DNA of 64,000 bases from UBA6215 sp964484255. GTDB taxonomy: Bacteria > Omnitrophota > Gorgyraeia > Pluralincolimonadales > Pluralincolimonadaceae. The stretch spans positions 1 to 64,000 of the forward strand of contig CAZAEH010000005.1 in the NCBI GenBank assembly GCA_964484255.1, read 5' to 3'. Shown here one piece after another: positions 35,306 to 43,868 of the stretch. The notes under the pieces are model-generated. The model had not been told where the DNA came from. It made no database searches and saw nothing but the letters and a program-made list of their open reading frames with translations. Each line of letters starts with the position of its first letter. The stretch's first letter is position 1. A program made the translations under genes and the position numbers.

Positions 35306-36757
35306 ATGGCAAGAGAAAAGAAAGAGCGAACACAAGCTATCAAGTTCGGGACAGACGGCTGGAGAGGGCTTATAGCGGATGACTTCACTTTTGATAACCT
35401 CAGGATAGTCGCCCAGGCGTGCGCGGAATATTTCAATAAAGAGTTCAAGGCAAAACGCGGGATAATTGTCGGTTACGACACCCGGTTTATCTCGGATAAA
35501 TTCGCGCAGGCCGCCGCGGAAGTCCTTGCCGCCAACGGTATAAAGGTGTATCTCTCGGACAGGCCTTCCCCGACACCGACCACCAGCTATAATATCAGGC
35601 TGTTGGGGCTGAACGGCGGGCTTATAATAACGGCAAGCCATAATCCCGGCAGGTTCAGCGGCCTCAAGATCAAAACTCCGCAGGGTTCGCCGGCCGATCA
35701 GACCGTCACCTATAAGGTCGAATCCTACCTTTACAAAACGAAGGTAAAGTCCATCCCTCTCTCCGAAGCTGTCAAAGCAGGCAAGATCGAGATCATAAAC
35801 CCGATGCCTAAATATATCGAAGCCGTAAGGAAGTACCTCGACCTCGACCTGCTCAAGAATTGCGATCTCAAGGTGCTCGCGGAAGCGATGCATGGCGCCG
35901 GTGACAGTTACCACGCGCAGGTGCTTAAAGGCACAAAGGTAGCGATCGACGTCATCAACTCCGAGCCTAACCCGTTGTTCGAAGGGCTTAAACCTGAGCC
36001 TTTGCCGCATAACATGCCGAAATTCATGGCTATAATGAAAGAGGGTGAATACGATATCGGCATAGCCACCGACGGGGACGCGGACAGGGTGGGAGCGGCG
36101 GCGCCGGGAGGTAGGTTCATAACTCCGGGCGAGATAATGTGCCTGATAGCCCTGCATTTTATTGAGAACAGGCGCTGGAGAGGGGCTCTCGTTAAAAATA
36201 TCGCGGGTCCTATGCTCATGAACAAGATCGCCAAATACTATAACCTTAAATTCTTTGAAACGCCTGTAGGTTTCAAGCATATAGCCAAACTCATGCAGAC
36301 CGACAATGTCCTGGTTGGCGGCGAGGAGTCGGGCGGCATAGGCGTAAAGAACTACATACCTGAAAGGGACGGCATACTGACAGGGCTCCTGCTTGTCGAA
36401 ATGATGCAGCAGAGGAAAAAACCAGTTCTCGCGCTTATCGAGGACATGGAAAAAAGGTTTGGCAAGTTCAGGTACCACAGGCAGGATATAGAGATACCCC
36501 TCAAGACAAGGGAGAAGGTCGTCAAGACACTGTTCGCCAAACTCCAGGGTAAGGAATCAGGCAAGATATTCAAGAGAAAGATAACCGATATCAAGACGTA
36601 TGACGGGCTTAAATTCATATTCGATGACGAAAGCTGGCTGCTTATCAGGCCTTCGGGCACCGAACCTATCCTCAGGGTTTACAGCGAAGCCCACACCGAT
36701 AAAGAGGCGAAAGACCTTATCGGGACCGTGGATAAGCTGTCAAAAAGCATCAAATAA
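35306..36757 (+). CDS. Phosphoglucomutase/phosphomannomutase
   Basis: A 483-residue alpha-D-phosphohexomutase interconverting hexose 1- and 6-phosphates. The start region IKFGTDGWRG is typical, the phosphoserine is Ser111 in TASHNP, the metal loop is TDGDADRVG, the sugar-binding loop GGEESGGIG and the phosphate-binding loop RPSGTEPILR. I chose ATG 35306, seven bases after AAGGAG. With manC upstream a mannose role is attractive, but sequence alone does not separate glucose from mannose or glucosamine enzymes. Confidence 0.93.
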   Translation: MAREKKERTQAIKFGTDGWRGLIADDFTFDNLRIVAQACAEYFNKEFKAKRGIIVGYDTRFISDKFAQAAAEVLAANGIKVYLSDRPSPTPTTSYNIRLLGLNGGLIITASHNPGRFSGLKIKTPQGSPADQTVTYKVESYLYKTKVKSIPLSEAVKAGKIEIINPMPKYIEAVRKYLDLDLLKNCDLKVLAEAMHGAGDSYHAQVLKGTKVAIDVINSEPNPLFEGLKPEPLPHNMPKFMAIMKEGEYDIGIATDGDADRVGAAAPGGRFITPGEIMCLIALHFIENRRWRGALVKNIAGPMLMNKIAKYYNLKFFETPVGFKHIAKLMQTDNVLVGGEESGGIGVKNYIPERDGILTGLLLVEMMQQRKKPVLALIEDMEKRFGKFRYHRQDIEIPLKTREKVVKTLFAKLQGKESGKIFKRKITDIKTYDGLKFIFDDESWLLIRPSGTEPILRVYSEAHTDKEAKDLIGTVDKLSKSIK

Positions 36758-38550
36758 TGGATAAATCCCTGATCCGTAATTTCTGCATCATTGCGCACAT
36801 TGACCACGGCAAGTCGACCCTGGCTGACAGGCTGCTGCTAAAGACAGGTGCAATCTCCCAAAGGGAATTCCATGACCAGATGCTCGATGGTATGGACCTG
36901 GAAAGAGAGCGCGGCATCACCATCAAGGCAAAAGCCGTAAGGCTCCTGCACCGGGACGATGATGATAAGGAATATGTGCTTAACCTGATAGATACACCCG
37001 GCCATGTTGATTTTACCTATGAGGTATCGAAAGCCCTTGCGGCTTGCGAGGGGGTGCTCTTGGTCGTTGATGCCGCGCAGGGCGTTGAAGCGCAGACCGT
37101 GGCAAACCTTTATCTTGCCCGCGAGCATGACCTTAAGATAATCCCTGTGATCAATAAGATAGATCTCCCGAGCGCCGAACCTGACCGTATACGCCAGCAG
37201 CTTAAGGATACCTTGCACATCTCCGGCGTGGAGCCGATAATGGCGAGCGCCAAGACAGGTATCGGTGTCGACGAGATAATGCACTCCATTGTCGAATTAG
37301 TTCCCCCTCCGAAGGGGGAACAGGATAATCCCTTGCAAGCCCTGATCTTTGATTCCGCGTTCGATACCTTCAGGGGCGTAGTCGTATACATAAGGGTAAA
37401 GAACGGTGCAATAAGAAAAAGCATGAAGATAAAGATGATGGGTACCGGCAGGGTCTACGACGTTGAAGAGGTCGGCGTCTTCAAACCTGCGCCCACCGCA
37501 ATCGATGAACTCGGCTGTGGAGAGGTAGGCTATATAACTTGCAATATCAAAGACCCTAAGGACATCAATGTGGGCGACACGGTCACTGATTTCCGCAAGC
37601 CCGCTGCCGATGCCCTTCCCGGTTATAAGAAGGTAAGGCCCCTCGTATTCTGCGGGCTGTATCCGGTAAACGCTAAGGATTTTCCGTTCCTCAGGGATGC
37701 GCTTGAAAAACTTGAATTGAGCGATTCGTCGTTCATATACGAGGTGGAATCTTCCGTATCTTTCGGGTTCGGTTTCAGGTGCGGTTTCCTCGGGCTCCTG
37801 CATATGGAAATAATACAGGAACGCCTCGAAAGGGAGTACGGCCTGAACCTTATAGCCACCACGCCAAGCGTTGTCTATAAAGTGAAGAAAAAGGGTGGGC
37901 AGGTGGTAGAGATAGAGAATCCCAGTAAATTGCCCGCGCCCCAGGAGATCGAACATATAGAAGAACCGTATATACGCGGTTTTATAATAAGCCCTGCGGA
38001 TTCCCTGGGAAGTGTCATGCAGCTCTGCCAGGAGAGGAGAGGGATATATAAGTCCACAGAATACCTCGACCAGACGCGCGCCATGCTGATATATGAATTC
38101 CCTTTATCGGAGATAATTGTGGATTTTTATGATAAAATAAAGTCAATGACCAGGGGCTATGGTTCCCTTGATTATGAATTCAAGGAATATGTGATAAGCG
38201 ACCTGGTAAAGCTTGACATACTGATAAACGGAAATCCTTGCGACGCTCTTTCTTTCATAGTCCATAAAGACAGCGCATATACGAAAGGTAACCAGCTTGT
38301 TACTAAGTTAAGGGAGCTTATCCCCAGGCAGCTCTTTGAAGTCGCCATACAGGCCGCCATAGGAAGCAAGATAATCGCCAGGGAAACGGTAAGGCCGGTA
38401 GGCAAGAACGTGACAGCCAAATGTTACGGCGGTGACATAACCAGGAAACGTAAACTTTGGGAGAAACAAAAAGAAGGCAAGAAGCGGATGAAACAGTTCG
38501 GGAAAGTTGAGATACCGCAGGAAGCCTTCATGGCAATACTGAAAATCTAA
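36757..38550 (+). CDS. lepA: Elongation factor 4 (LepA)
   Basis: A 597-residue translational GTPase that can back-translocate or remodel stalled ribosomes. The P-loop is AHIDHGKSTLADRLL, followed by RERGITIKAK and the DTPGHVDFTYEVS motif; the LepA-specific C-terminal domain ends with GKVEIPQEAFMAIL. Length matches the family (about 600). It starts one base after the mutase coding region ends and is followed by lepB, the classical lepA-lepB order. Confidence 0.98.
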   Translation: MDKSLIRNFCIIAHIDHGKSTLADRLLLKTGAISQREFHDQMLDGMDLERERGITIKAKAVRLLHRDDDDKEYVLNLIDTPGHVDFTYEVSKALAACEGVLLVVDAAQGVEAQTVANLYLAREHDLKIIPVINKIDLPSAEPDRIRQQLKDTLHISGVEPIMASAKTGIGVDEIMHSIVELVPPPKGEQDNPLQALIFDSAFDTFRGVVVYIRVKNGAIRKSMKIKMMGTGRVYDVEEVGVFKPAPTAIDELGCGEVGYITCNIKDPKDINVGDTVTDFRKPAADALPGYKKVRPLVFCGLYPVNAKDFPFLRDALEKLELSDSSFIYEVESSVSFGFGFRCGFLGLLHMEIIQERLEREYGLNLIATTPSVVYKVKKKGGQVVEIENPSKLPAPQEIEHIEEPYIRGFIISPADSLGSVMQLCQERRGIYKSTEYLDQTRAMLIYEFPLSEIIVDFYDKIKSMTRGYGSLDYEFKEYVISDLVKLDILINGNPCDALSFIVHKDSAYTKGNQLVTKLRELIPRQLFEVAIQAAIGSKIIARETVRPVGKNVTAKCYGGDITRKRKLWEKQKEGKKRMKQFGKVEIPQEAFMAILKI

Positions 38551-38559
38551 GGAGAGCGG

Positions 38560-39162
38560 ATGGCTAAAGAGACGACGCACACGAAAAAGAAGAAGTCTTG
38601 GCTAAGGGAGATCGCGGAGATAATATTAACCGCTTTCATCCTTGCTTTTTTCATAAAGGTCTTCATCTTCGAGCTCTATAAGATACCTTCGGGTTCCATG
38701 ATACCGACCCTGTTGGTCGGTGACAGGATAATAGTTGTCAAATACGTCTACGGCGCGAGATTGCCCGGCATTAATATCCGCCTTCCGGGCTTAAGGGAAC
38801 CGAAGAGAGGCGAGATAGTCGTGTTCAAGTCGCCGGAAGATCCGGGCAAATCTTTCATAAAGAGGTTCGTCGCTACCGGCGGCGAGACCGTCGAAATAAA
38901 GGACGGCAAGATACTCGTGAACGGAAGGGCCGTTGAGGACCCTCCGGCTTTCAGGCAGGTATATTACTACAACAGGGGCCAGTTCGGTGAAGAAGGCAAA
39001 CCGATAACCGTGCCGAAGGATTGTTATTTTGTTCTTGGCGACAACTCCGCTTTCAGTAAGGACAGCAGGTACTGGGGATTCGTGCCGAAGAACTACCTTA
39101 TAGGCAAAGCGGTAATTGTAGTCCTGCCGCTTAACAGGATGCAGCTTATAACCGATAAATAG
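38560..39162 (+). CDS. lepB: Signal peptidase I
   Basis: A 200-residue type I signal peptidase that cleaves secretory signal peptides at the outer face of the inner membrane. A single N-terminal membrane anchor (about residues 18-38) precedes the catalytic Ser46 in PSGSMIPTL and the general base Lys101 in FIKRFVATGGE; the GDNSAFSKDSRYWGFVP box E is intact. The ATG follows an AAGGAG ribosome site, and pgsA begins immediately after the stop. Confidence 0.97.
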   Translation: MAKETTHTKKKKSWLREIAEIILTAFILAFFIKVFIFELYKIPSGSMIPTLLVGDRIIVVKYVYGARLPGINIRLPGLREPKRGEIVVFKSPEDPGKSFIKRFVATGGETVEIKDGKILVNGRAVEDPPAFRQVYYYNRGQFGEEGKPITVPKDCYFVLGDNSAFSKDSRYWGFVPKNYLIGKAVIVVLPLNRMQLITDK

Positions 39163-39714
39163 ATGAATCTGGCTAACAAGATCACTATACTAAGGGTACT
39201 GTTGACGCCCTTTTTTGTGGGCCTTGTTCTTTACTATAAACCTGACCAGGACTATTTAAGATATATAGCACTGTGCGTTTTCAGCATAGCTGTCCTTACC
39301 GACGCCCTCGATGGTTTTTTGGCAAGGTTCCTGAAGCAAAAAACGACCCTGGGCACGATAATGGACCCCATAGCCGATAAGCTCCTGTTGATAACAGCAT
39401 TCATCAGCCTGACGGTGTGGGACGCAGCCGTAAAACTTCCGCTCTGGCTGCCCATAATCGTGGTAAGCAGGGATATCATAATAGTCATCGGTGTGCTGGT
39501 GATATTCCTGCTTCACAGTGATATAAAGATATCTCCCAGCCCGCTCGGGAAGATCACTACTTTCACTCAGATGTCGGCCATAATCAGCGTATTGCTGCTA
39601 TGGGAACGTTCCGAATATGTCTGGAACACCGCGGTATTTTTTACTGCGCTTTCCGGGATCGATTACATCTATCGCGGGACCAGGCTTATGAACGGCAATA
39701 ACGGGAAAAAATAA
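39163..39714 (+). CDS. pgsA: CDP-diacylglycerol-glycerol-3-phosphate 3-phosphatidyltransferase
   Basis: A 183-residue integral membrane CDP-alcohol phosphatidyltransferase, making phosphatidylglycerol phosphate. The active-site signature with its spaced acidic residues is seen in TDALDGFLARF and GTIMDPIADK. About five to six hydrophobic segments cover most of the length. It lies with plsY and gpsA, forming a phospholipid block. Confidence 0.95.
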   Translation: MNLANKITILRVLLTPFFVGLVLYYKPDQDYLRYIALCVFSIAVLTDALDGFLARFLKQKTTLGTIMDPIADKLLLITAFISLTVWDAAVKLPLWLPIIVVSRDIIIVIGVLVIFLLHSDIKISPSPLGKITTFTQMSAIISVLLLWERSEYVWNTAVFFTALSGIDYIYRGTRLMNGNNGKK

Positions 39715-39715
39715 T

Positions 39716-40336
39716 ATGGCGTTTATCATCTCCTTGTTCACGTGTTACGTTATAGGGTCCATACCTACAAGCTACATTGTGGCCAGATATCTCAAGGGAA
39801 TAGATATAAGGCAGCATGGCAGCGGGAACGTAGGCGCTACGAATACCGCAAGGGTAGTCGGTAAAGGTTGGGGCCTCCTGGTCCTCGCATTTGATATACT
39901 CAAAGGCCTTGTCTGTGTAACGTTGGCAGCCAGGTTCTTTTCCAGGTTCGGCGTCCCTGTGAGCATGGACGTATATCCCCTTATGCTCGGAGCAATGGCC
40001 ATAATAGGCCACATATGGAGCGTGTTCCTGGGCTTCAACGGGGGAAAAGGCATAGCAACCTCTTCCGGAGTCTTCATCGGGGTCGCGCCGGGAGTATTCC
40101 TTGTAGCGCTTTGTATCTGGATAGCCGTATTCGTGTGGCGCAGGTATGTATCGCTGGCATCGATCATAAGCGCGGTCTCGATACCTATCATGCTTTCAGC
40201 CGAAGGATACCGCGCTCCCTTTGTAGCCATAGCATCCCTGCTGAGCATAATTACCGTACTGAAACATTATCCTAACATAAAGAGACTGGTGCGCGGGGAA
40301 GAGCGCCGTTTCGAACTGAGGAAAAATGCAGACTAA
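39716..40336 (+). CDS. plsY: Acyl-phosphate glycerol-3-phosphate acyltransferase PlsY
   Basis: A 206-residue polytopic membrane enzyme that acylates glycerol-3-phosphate from acyl-phosphate, starting phospholipid synthesis. The three conserved loops appear as GSIPTSYI, HGSGNVGATNTARVVGKGWG and FNGGKGIATSSG. It overlaps gpsA, which makes its substrate, by 11 bases. Confidence 0.96.
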   Translation: MAFIISLFTCYVIGSIPTSYIVARYLKGIDIRQHGSGNVGATNTARVVGKGWGLLVLAFDILKGLVCVTLAARFFSRFGVPVSMDVYPLMLGAMAIIGHIWSVFLGFNGGKGIATSSGVFIGVAPGVFLVALCIWIAVFVWRRYVSLASIISAVSIPIMLSAEGYRAPFVAIASLLSIITVLKHYPNIKRLVRGEERRFELRKNAD

Positions 40337-41327
40337 AAAGATCTCGGTAATAGGCGACGGAGGCTGGGGGACTACTCTCGCAATGCTGCTTGTGTCGAAC
40401 GGGCATAAGGTAAACATGTGGGGCGCCTTTCCCGACTACATCAGGCAGATGGAAAAGACCAGGCAGAACGATAAGTTTCTCCCCGGAATAAAGCTGCCGG
40501 ACTCGCTCGAGCTTACCTCTGATATCGCTCCTGCAGTAAACGGCAGCGAGGTAGTCGTTACTGCGGTCCCATCTCAGCACATGCGGGAAGTAACGAAGAA
40601 ACTTAAAGGTCTGGACCTGCAAGGCAAACTTATCGTAAGCGTATCAAAAGGCATAGAGAACCAAAGCCTTATGAGGATGTCCGAAGTAATAACCGATGTG
40701 CTCGGCAACGTGAAGATCGGCGTACTTTCCGGTCCGACGATATCATATGAAGTTGCACGCGGGCTTCCGACTACGGTGGTCGCTGCCTCTGAAGATGAAA
40801 CGGCCGCAAAGCAGATACAGGACCTGTTCATGTCGGATAACTTCAGGATATATACTAATACCGACATCATAGGGGTCGAGCTCGGCGGTTCGCTTAAAAA
40901 CGTCATAGCTATTGCCGCCGGTATATCCGACGGCCTTGGTTTCGGGGTAAACACCAAATCCGGACTCCTTGTCAGGGGCATAGTAGAGATCTCTAGGCTT
41001 GGGGCCGCGCTTGGGGCAAAGGCCGATACATTCTACGGCATAAGCGGCCTCGGGGACCTGGTAACGACCTGTGTAAGTTCCCACGGCAGGAACAGGTGGT
41101 TCGGAGAGGAGATAGGTAAGGGCAGGACCTCCCGGGATATCCTTAGCAGCACGGAGATGGTCGTTGAGGGCGTGGGTACGGCAAAATCGTGCCACGAGCT
41201 TTGCAGAAAGAACGGTATCGAGATGCCTATTGCCAATGAGGTTTACAGCGTAATATTTGAGGGAAAAGACCCTTTGACCGCCGTAAAGAACCTGATGACC
41301 CGCAAAAAGAAATCGGAAGACCGGTAA
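40326..41327 (+). CDS. gpsA: Glycerol-3-phosphate dehydrogenase [NAD(P)+]
   Basis: A 333-residue soluble dehydrogenase reducing dihydroxyacetone phosphate to glycerol-3-phosphate. The N-terminal Rossmann loop is GDGGWGTTLAMLL; SKGIENQ, LSGPTISYEVA and the catalytic lysine in GGSLKNVIAIAAG follow. Length is typical. It is the last gene of the trpB-gpsA run; an 80-base gap with a promoter for the tRNA comes next. Confidence 0.97.
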   Translation: MQTKKISVIGDGGWGTTLAMLLVSNGHKVNMWGAFPDYIRQMEKTRQNDKFLPGIKLPDSLELTSDIAPAVNGSEVVVTAVPSQHMREVTKKLKGLDLQGKLIVSVSKGIENQSLMRMSEVITDVLGNVKIGVLSGPTISYEVARGLPTTVVAASEDETAAKQIQDLFMSDNFRIYTNTDIIGVELGGSLKNVIAIAAGISDGLGFGVNTKSGLLVRGIVEISRLGAALGAKADTFYGISGLGDLVTTCVSSHGRNRWFGEEIGKGRTSRDILSSTEMVVEGVGTAKSCHELCRKNGIEMPIANEVYSVIFEGKDPLTAVKNLMTRKKKSEDR

Positions 41328-41355
41328 ATATCCTTCCTTCGATTCCCACTATACA

Positions 41356-41385
41356 TTTACACAGCAATTTGATATAATTTATAAT
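41356..41385 (+). promoter_or_regulatory. Promoter for tRNA-Pro and the hom unit
   Basis: TTTACA at 41356-41361 and TATAAT at 41380-41385 with an 18-base spacer; a second TATAAT at 41373-41378 is too close to that -35. The expected start is around 41392, just ahead of the tRNA at 41407. Confidence 0.6.
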
Positions 41386-41406
41386 CTAAACTCATAAGAA
41401 TATCCT

Positions 41407-41483
41407 CGGGGCGTGGCTCAGTTTGGTAGAGCACTTGTATGGGGTACAAGTGGTCAGCGGTTCGAGTCCGCTCGCCCCGACCA
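41407..41483 (+). tRNA. tRNA-Pro (anticodon GGG)
   Basis: A complete 77-base cloverleaf. The acceptor arms CGGGGCG (41407-41413) and CGCCCCG pair fully, followed by discriminator A and an encoded CCA. The anticodon arm CTTGT/ACAAG encloses the loop ATGGGGT, placing GGG at positions 34-36, which reads CCC and CCU. The T arm AGCGG/CCGCT encloses TTCGAGT. C1-G72 and A73 are the known proline identity features. It lies 25 bases upstream of hom with no terminator between, so it may be co-transcribed and cut out. Confidence 0.97.
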
Positions 41484-41494
41484 TCTTTTTTTGC

Positions 41495-41499
41495 AGGAG
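41495..41499 (+). promoter_or_regulatory. Ribosome binding site deciding the hom start
   Basis: AGGAG eight bases before ATG 41508. The open frame extends back to 41439, but that part lies inside the tRNA and cannot be coding. Confidence 0.8.
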
Positions 41500-41507
41500 A
41501 AATTGAA

Positions 41508-42800
41508 ATGGAAAAGATAAACGTAGGGTTGATAGGCTTCGGTACCGTGGGAGGCGGGGTTGCCCGCGCTCTTGTCGAAAAATCCGCCCATATCGAGCGG
41601 TTGGTTGGCGCTAAAGTTTCGCTCAAAGTTATATGCGACAATAACTTAAGAAAGAAACGCGCCGTCAAGATCAATAAGAAATTGCTGACCAATGACATAA
41701 ATAAGGTAGTTGGTAATCCTGATATAGATATTGTGGTCGAGCTCATAGGAGGTATACACCCGGCCAAGGAATTCGTTCTCAAAGCCATAAAATCCGGCCA
41801 ACATGTCGTTACCGCGAATAAGGCCTTGATAACCGAACACGGGCAAGAGATATTCGATTCCGCGAATAAGGAAGGGGTAGAGGTCTTCTACGAAGCATCC
41901 GTCGGCGGCGGCATACCAATAATCAAGGCCATGCGCGAAGGGCTCGTAGCTAACGAGATAGACACCATACTCGGCATAGTCAACGGTACTTCCAATTATA
42001 TTTTGTCGTGTATGGCGGAAGAGGGATTGAGCTTTTCAGATGCCCTGGACCAGGCAAAGAAAAAGGGATACGCCGAACGCAATCCCGCGCTGGACATCGA
42101 GGGGTACGACTCTGCCCATAAACTTGCCATACTGGCGTTGCTCGGTTTCGGGAAATTCGTCAAGATCGGCGATATATACGTCGAAGGCATACTTGATATA
42201 TCACAAAACGACATAAGGTATGCCGATGAGTTCGGTTATGCCATTAAACTCCTCGCGATAGCAAAAAGGAATGGCAAGGACCTTGAAGTCAGGGTCCACC
42301 CGACACTATTGTCGAAAGAACACCTTTTGGCTAACGTCAATGGTGTATATAACGCGATATACGTACATGGGGACATGGTAGGCGGCACACTTTTCTACGG
42401 CAGGGGAGCGGGGCAGAACCCGGCCGCAAGCTCCGTCGTCGGCGACGTCATAGACCTGGCCCGCAACCTCAGGTTTAACACCGTCGGCAGGGTCCCGATC
42501 TACATGAAAGACAAGTCGATCAACAGGATCAGCAGGATGGACGAGATAGAAGCCAGTTATTACATACGTATATCCTGCATAGACAAGCCGGGTATACTCG
42601 GAAAGATCGCGGGCATCCTGGGACACCATAAAATATCCATAGCCAGCGTGGGCCAGAAGGAAAGGAAGAAAGCAAGGATAGTTCCCGTGGTAATGATGAC
42701 CCACGAGGCAAAAGAAAAGAACATGAGGCAGGCGTTGGATGAGATAGACAGGCTGTCTGCCATAAGGCGCAAGACAGTGGCCATAAGGGTGGAGAGGTAG
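41508..42800 (+). CDS. hom: Homoserine dehydrogenase
   Basis: A 430-residue NAD(P)-dependent enzyme reducing aspartate semialdehyde to homoserine. The Rossmann motif GFGTVGGGVA is at the N-terminus; TANKALI, EASVGGGIPIIK and LDIEGYDSAHKL form the catalytic region with its conserved lysine. A C-terminal ACT domain (about residues 350-430, ISCIDKPGILGKIAGIL) suggests allosteric control, typically by threonine. I start it at 41508, after the tRNA. It is followed after 3 bases by thrC. Confidence 0.96.
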   Translation: MEKINVGLIGFGTVGGGVARALVEKSAHIERLVGAKVSLKVICDNNLRKKRAVKINKKLLTNDINKVVGNPDIDIVVELIGGIHPAKEFVLKAIKSGQHVVTANKALITEHGQEIFDSANKEGVEVFYEASVGGGIPIIKAMREGLVANEIDTILGIVNGTSNYILSCMAEEGLSFSDALDQAKKKGYAERNPALDIEGYDSAHKLAILALLGFGKFVKIGDIYVEGILDISQNDIRYADEFGYAIKLLAIAKRNGKDLEVRVHPTLLSKEHLLANVNGVYNAIYVHGDMVGGTLFYGRGAGQNPAASSVVGDVIDLARNLRFNTVGRVPIYMKDKSINRISRMDEIEASYYIRISCIDKPGILGKIAGILGHHKISIASVGQKERKKARIVPVVMMTHEAKEKNMRQALDEIDRLSAIRRKTVAIRVER

Positions 42801-42803
42801 GAC

Positions 42804-43868
42804 ATGTGGAAAGGCCTTATACACAGATACGGGAAATATCTCCCGGTATCTTCCAATACACCGGTCATAACCTTAAACGAAGGCGATACCCCGCTTATAT
42901 ATTCTTGCTGCCTGAGCGAAAAACTTGGAAAGGGCTATGAGGTATACCTGAAATTCGACGGGGCGAACCCTACCGGCTCGTTCAAGGACAGGGGTATGAC
43001 CATGGCTGTATCCAAGGCTCTTGAAGAAGGCTCAAAAGCTGTGATGTGCGCATCCACCGGTAACACTTCGGCATCTGCGGCTGCATATGCGGCGCGGGCA
43101 GGCATGAAGTGCGTCGTCCTTATACCCAACGGGAAGATAGCTCTCGGGAAATTGGCACAAGCCATAATATACGGGGCGCAGGTGCTGGAAATAGACGGCA
43201 ATTTCGATGATGCGCTTGAGATAGTCAGGAAGATCACCACGGATTATCCCATAACCCTGGTAAATTCCATAAACCCTTACAGGATAGAAGGACAAAAGAC
43301 CGGGGCATTCGAGATATGCGATGCGCTTGAGGAAAGCCCGGACTTCCATTTCATACCGGTGGGCAACGCCGGCAATATTACCGCCTATTGGAAGGGTTAC
43401 AAAGAATATAAGGAATTGGGCAAGATCAAATCACTGCCCAAGATGATGGGTTTCCAGGCTGAAGGAGCCGCTCCGATAGTCAAAGGGTGCGTCATAGAAA
43501 AACCCGAGACCATAGCCACCGCCATCAGGATAGGTAATCCTGCCAGCTGGAAACAGGCTGAAGCTGCGCGCGATGAATCCGGCGGCATCATAGATTCCGT
43601 GACTGACGATGAGATAATCGATGCCTACAAAATGCTGGCTGCAAAAGAAGGCATATTTGCCGAGCCTGCCTCGGCCGCGTCGGTAGCCGGACTGATAAAG
43701 ATGATCGAGAGGGGTTTTTTCAAACCTTCTCCAGAGAAAATGACCAGGATAGTGTGTATCCTTACCGGCCACGGCCTTAAGGACCCGGACAGGGCGATAT
43801 CGACCCTCAGCAAACCAAGATCGGTAAAGGCTGAGATGAGAGCCGTCCTGAATGCCATCGGCTTATGA
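42804..43868 (+). CDS. thrC: Threonine synthase
   Basis: A 354-residue PLP enzyme converting O-phosphohomoserine to threonine. The PLP lysine is Lys61 in NPTGSFKDRG; CASTGNTSASAAAYAARAG and the phosphate loop PVGNAGNIT are intact. The short form (about 350 residues) is the class common in bacteria and archaea. Its substrate needs a homoserine kinase, but no thrB is in the window. It overlaps the apgM-like gene by 4 bases. Confidence 0.96.
   Translation: MWKGLIHRYGKYLPVSSNTPVITLNEGDTPLIYSCCLSEKLGKGYEVYLKFDGANPTGSFKDRGMTMAVSKALEEGSKAVMCASTGNTSASAAAYAARAGMKCVVLIPNGKIALGKLAQAIIYGAQVLEIDGNFDDALEIVRKITTDYPITLVNSINPYRIEGQKTGAFEICDALEESPDFHFIPVGNAGNITAYWKGYKEYKELGKIKSLPKMMGFQAEGAAPIVKGCVIEKPETIATAIRIGNPASWKQAEAARDESGGIIDSVTDDEIIDAYKMLAAKEGIFAEPASAASVAGLIKMIERGFFKPSPEKMTRIVCILTGHGLKDPDRAISTLSKPRSVKAEMRAVLNAIGL

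Noticed and set aside
35027..36478. Long minus-strand open frame (483 codons) opposite the phosphohexomutase, and similar ones opposite alaS/hisD, lepA and valS
   Set aside because: They are antisense shadows of strongly conserved plus-strand genes, show no family motifs and have no ribosome sites of note.
41484..41492. T tract after the tRNA as a terminator
   Set aside because: No GC-rich hairpin other than the tRNA itself precedes it, and hom has no promoter of its own.
41439..41507. N-terminal extension of the hom reading frame
   Set aside because: It lies mostly inside the tRNA-Pro gene, and a good ribosome site precedes ATG 41508.
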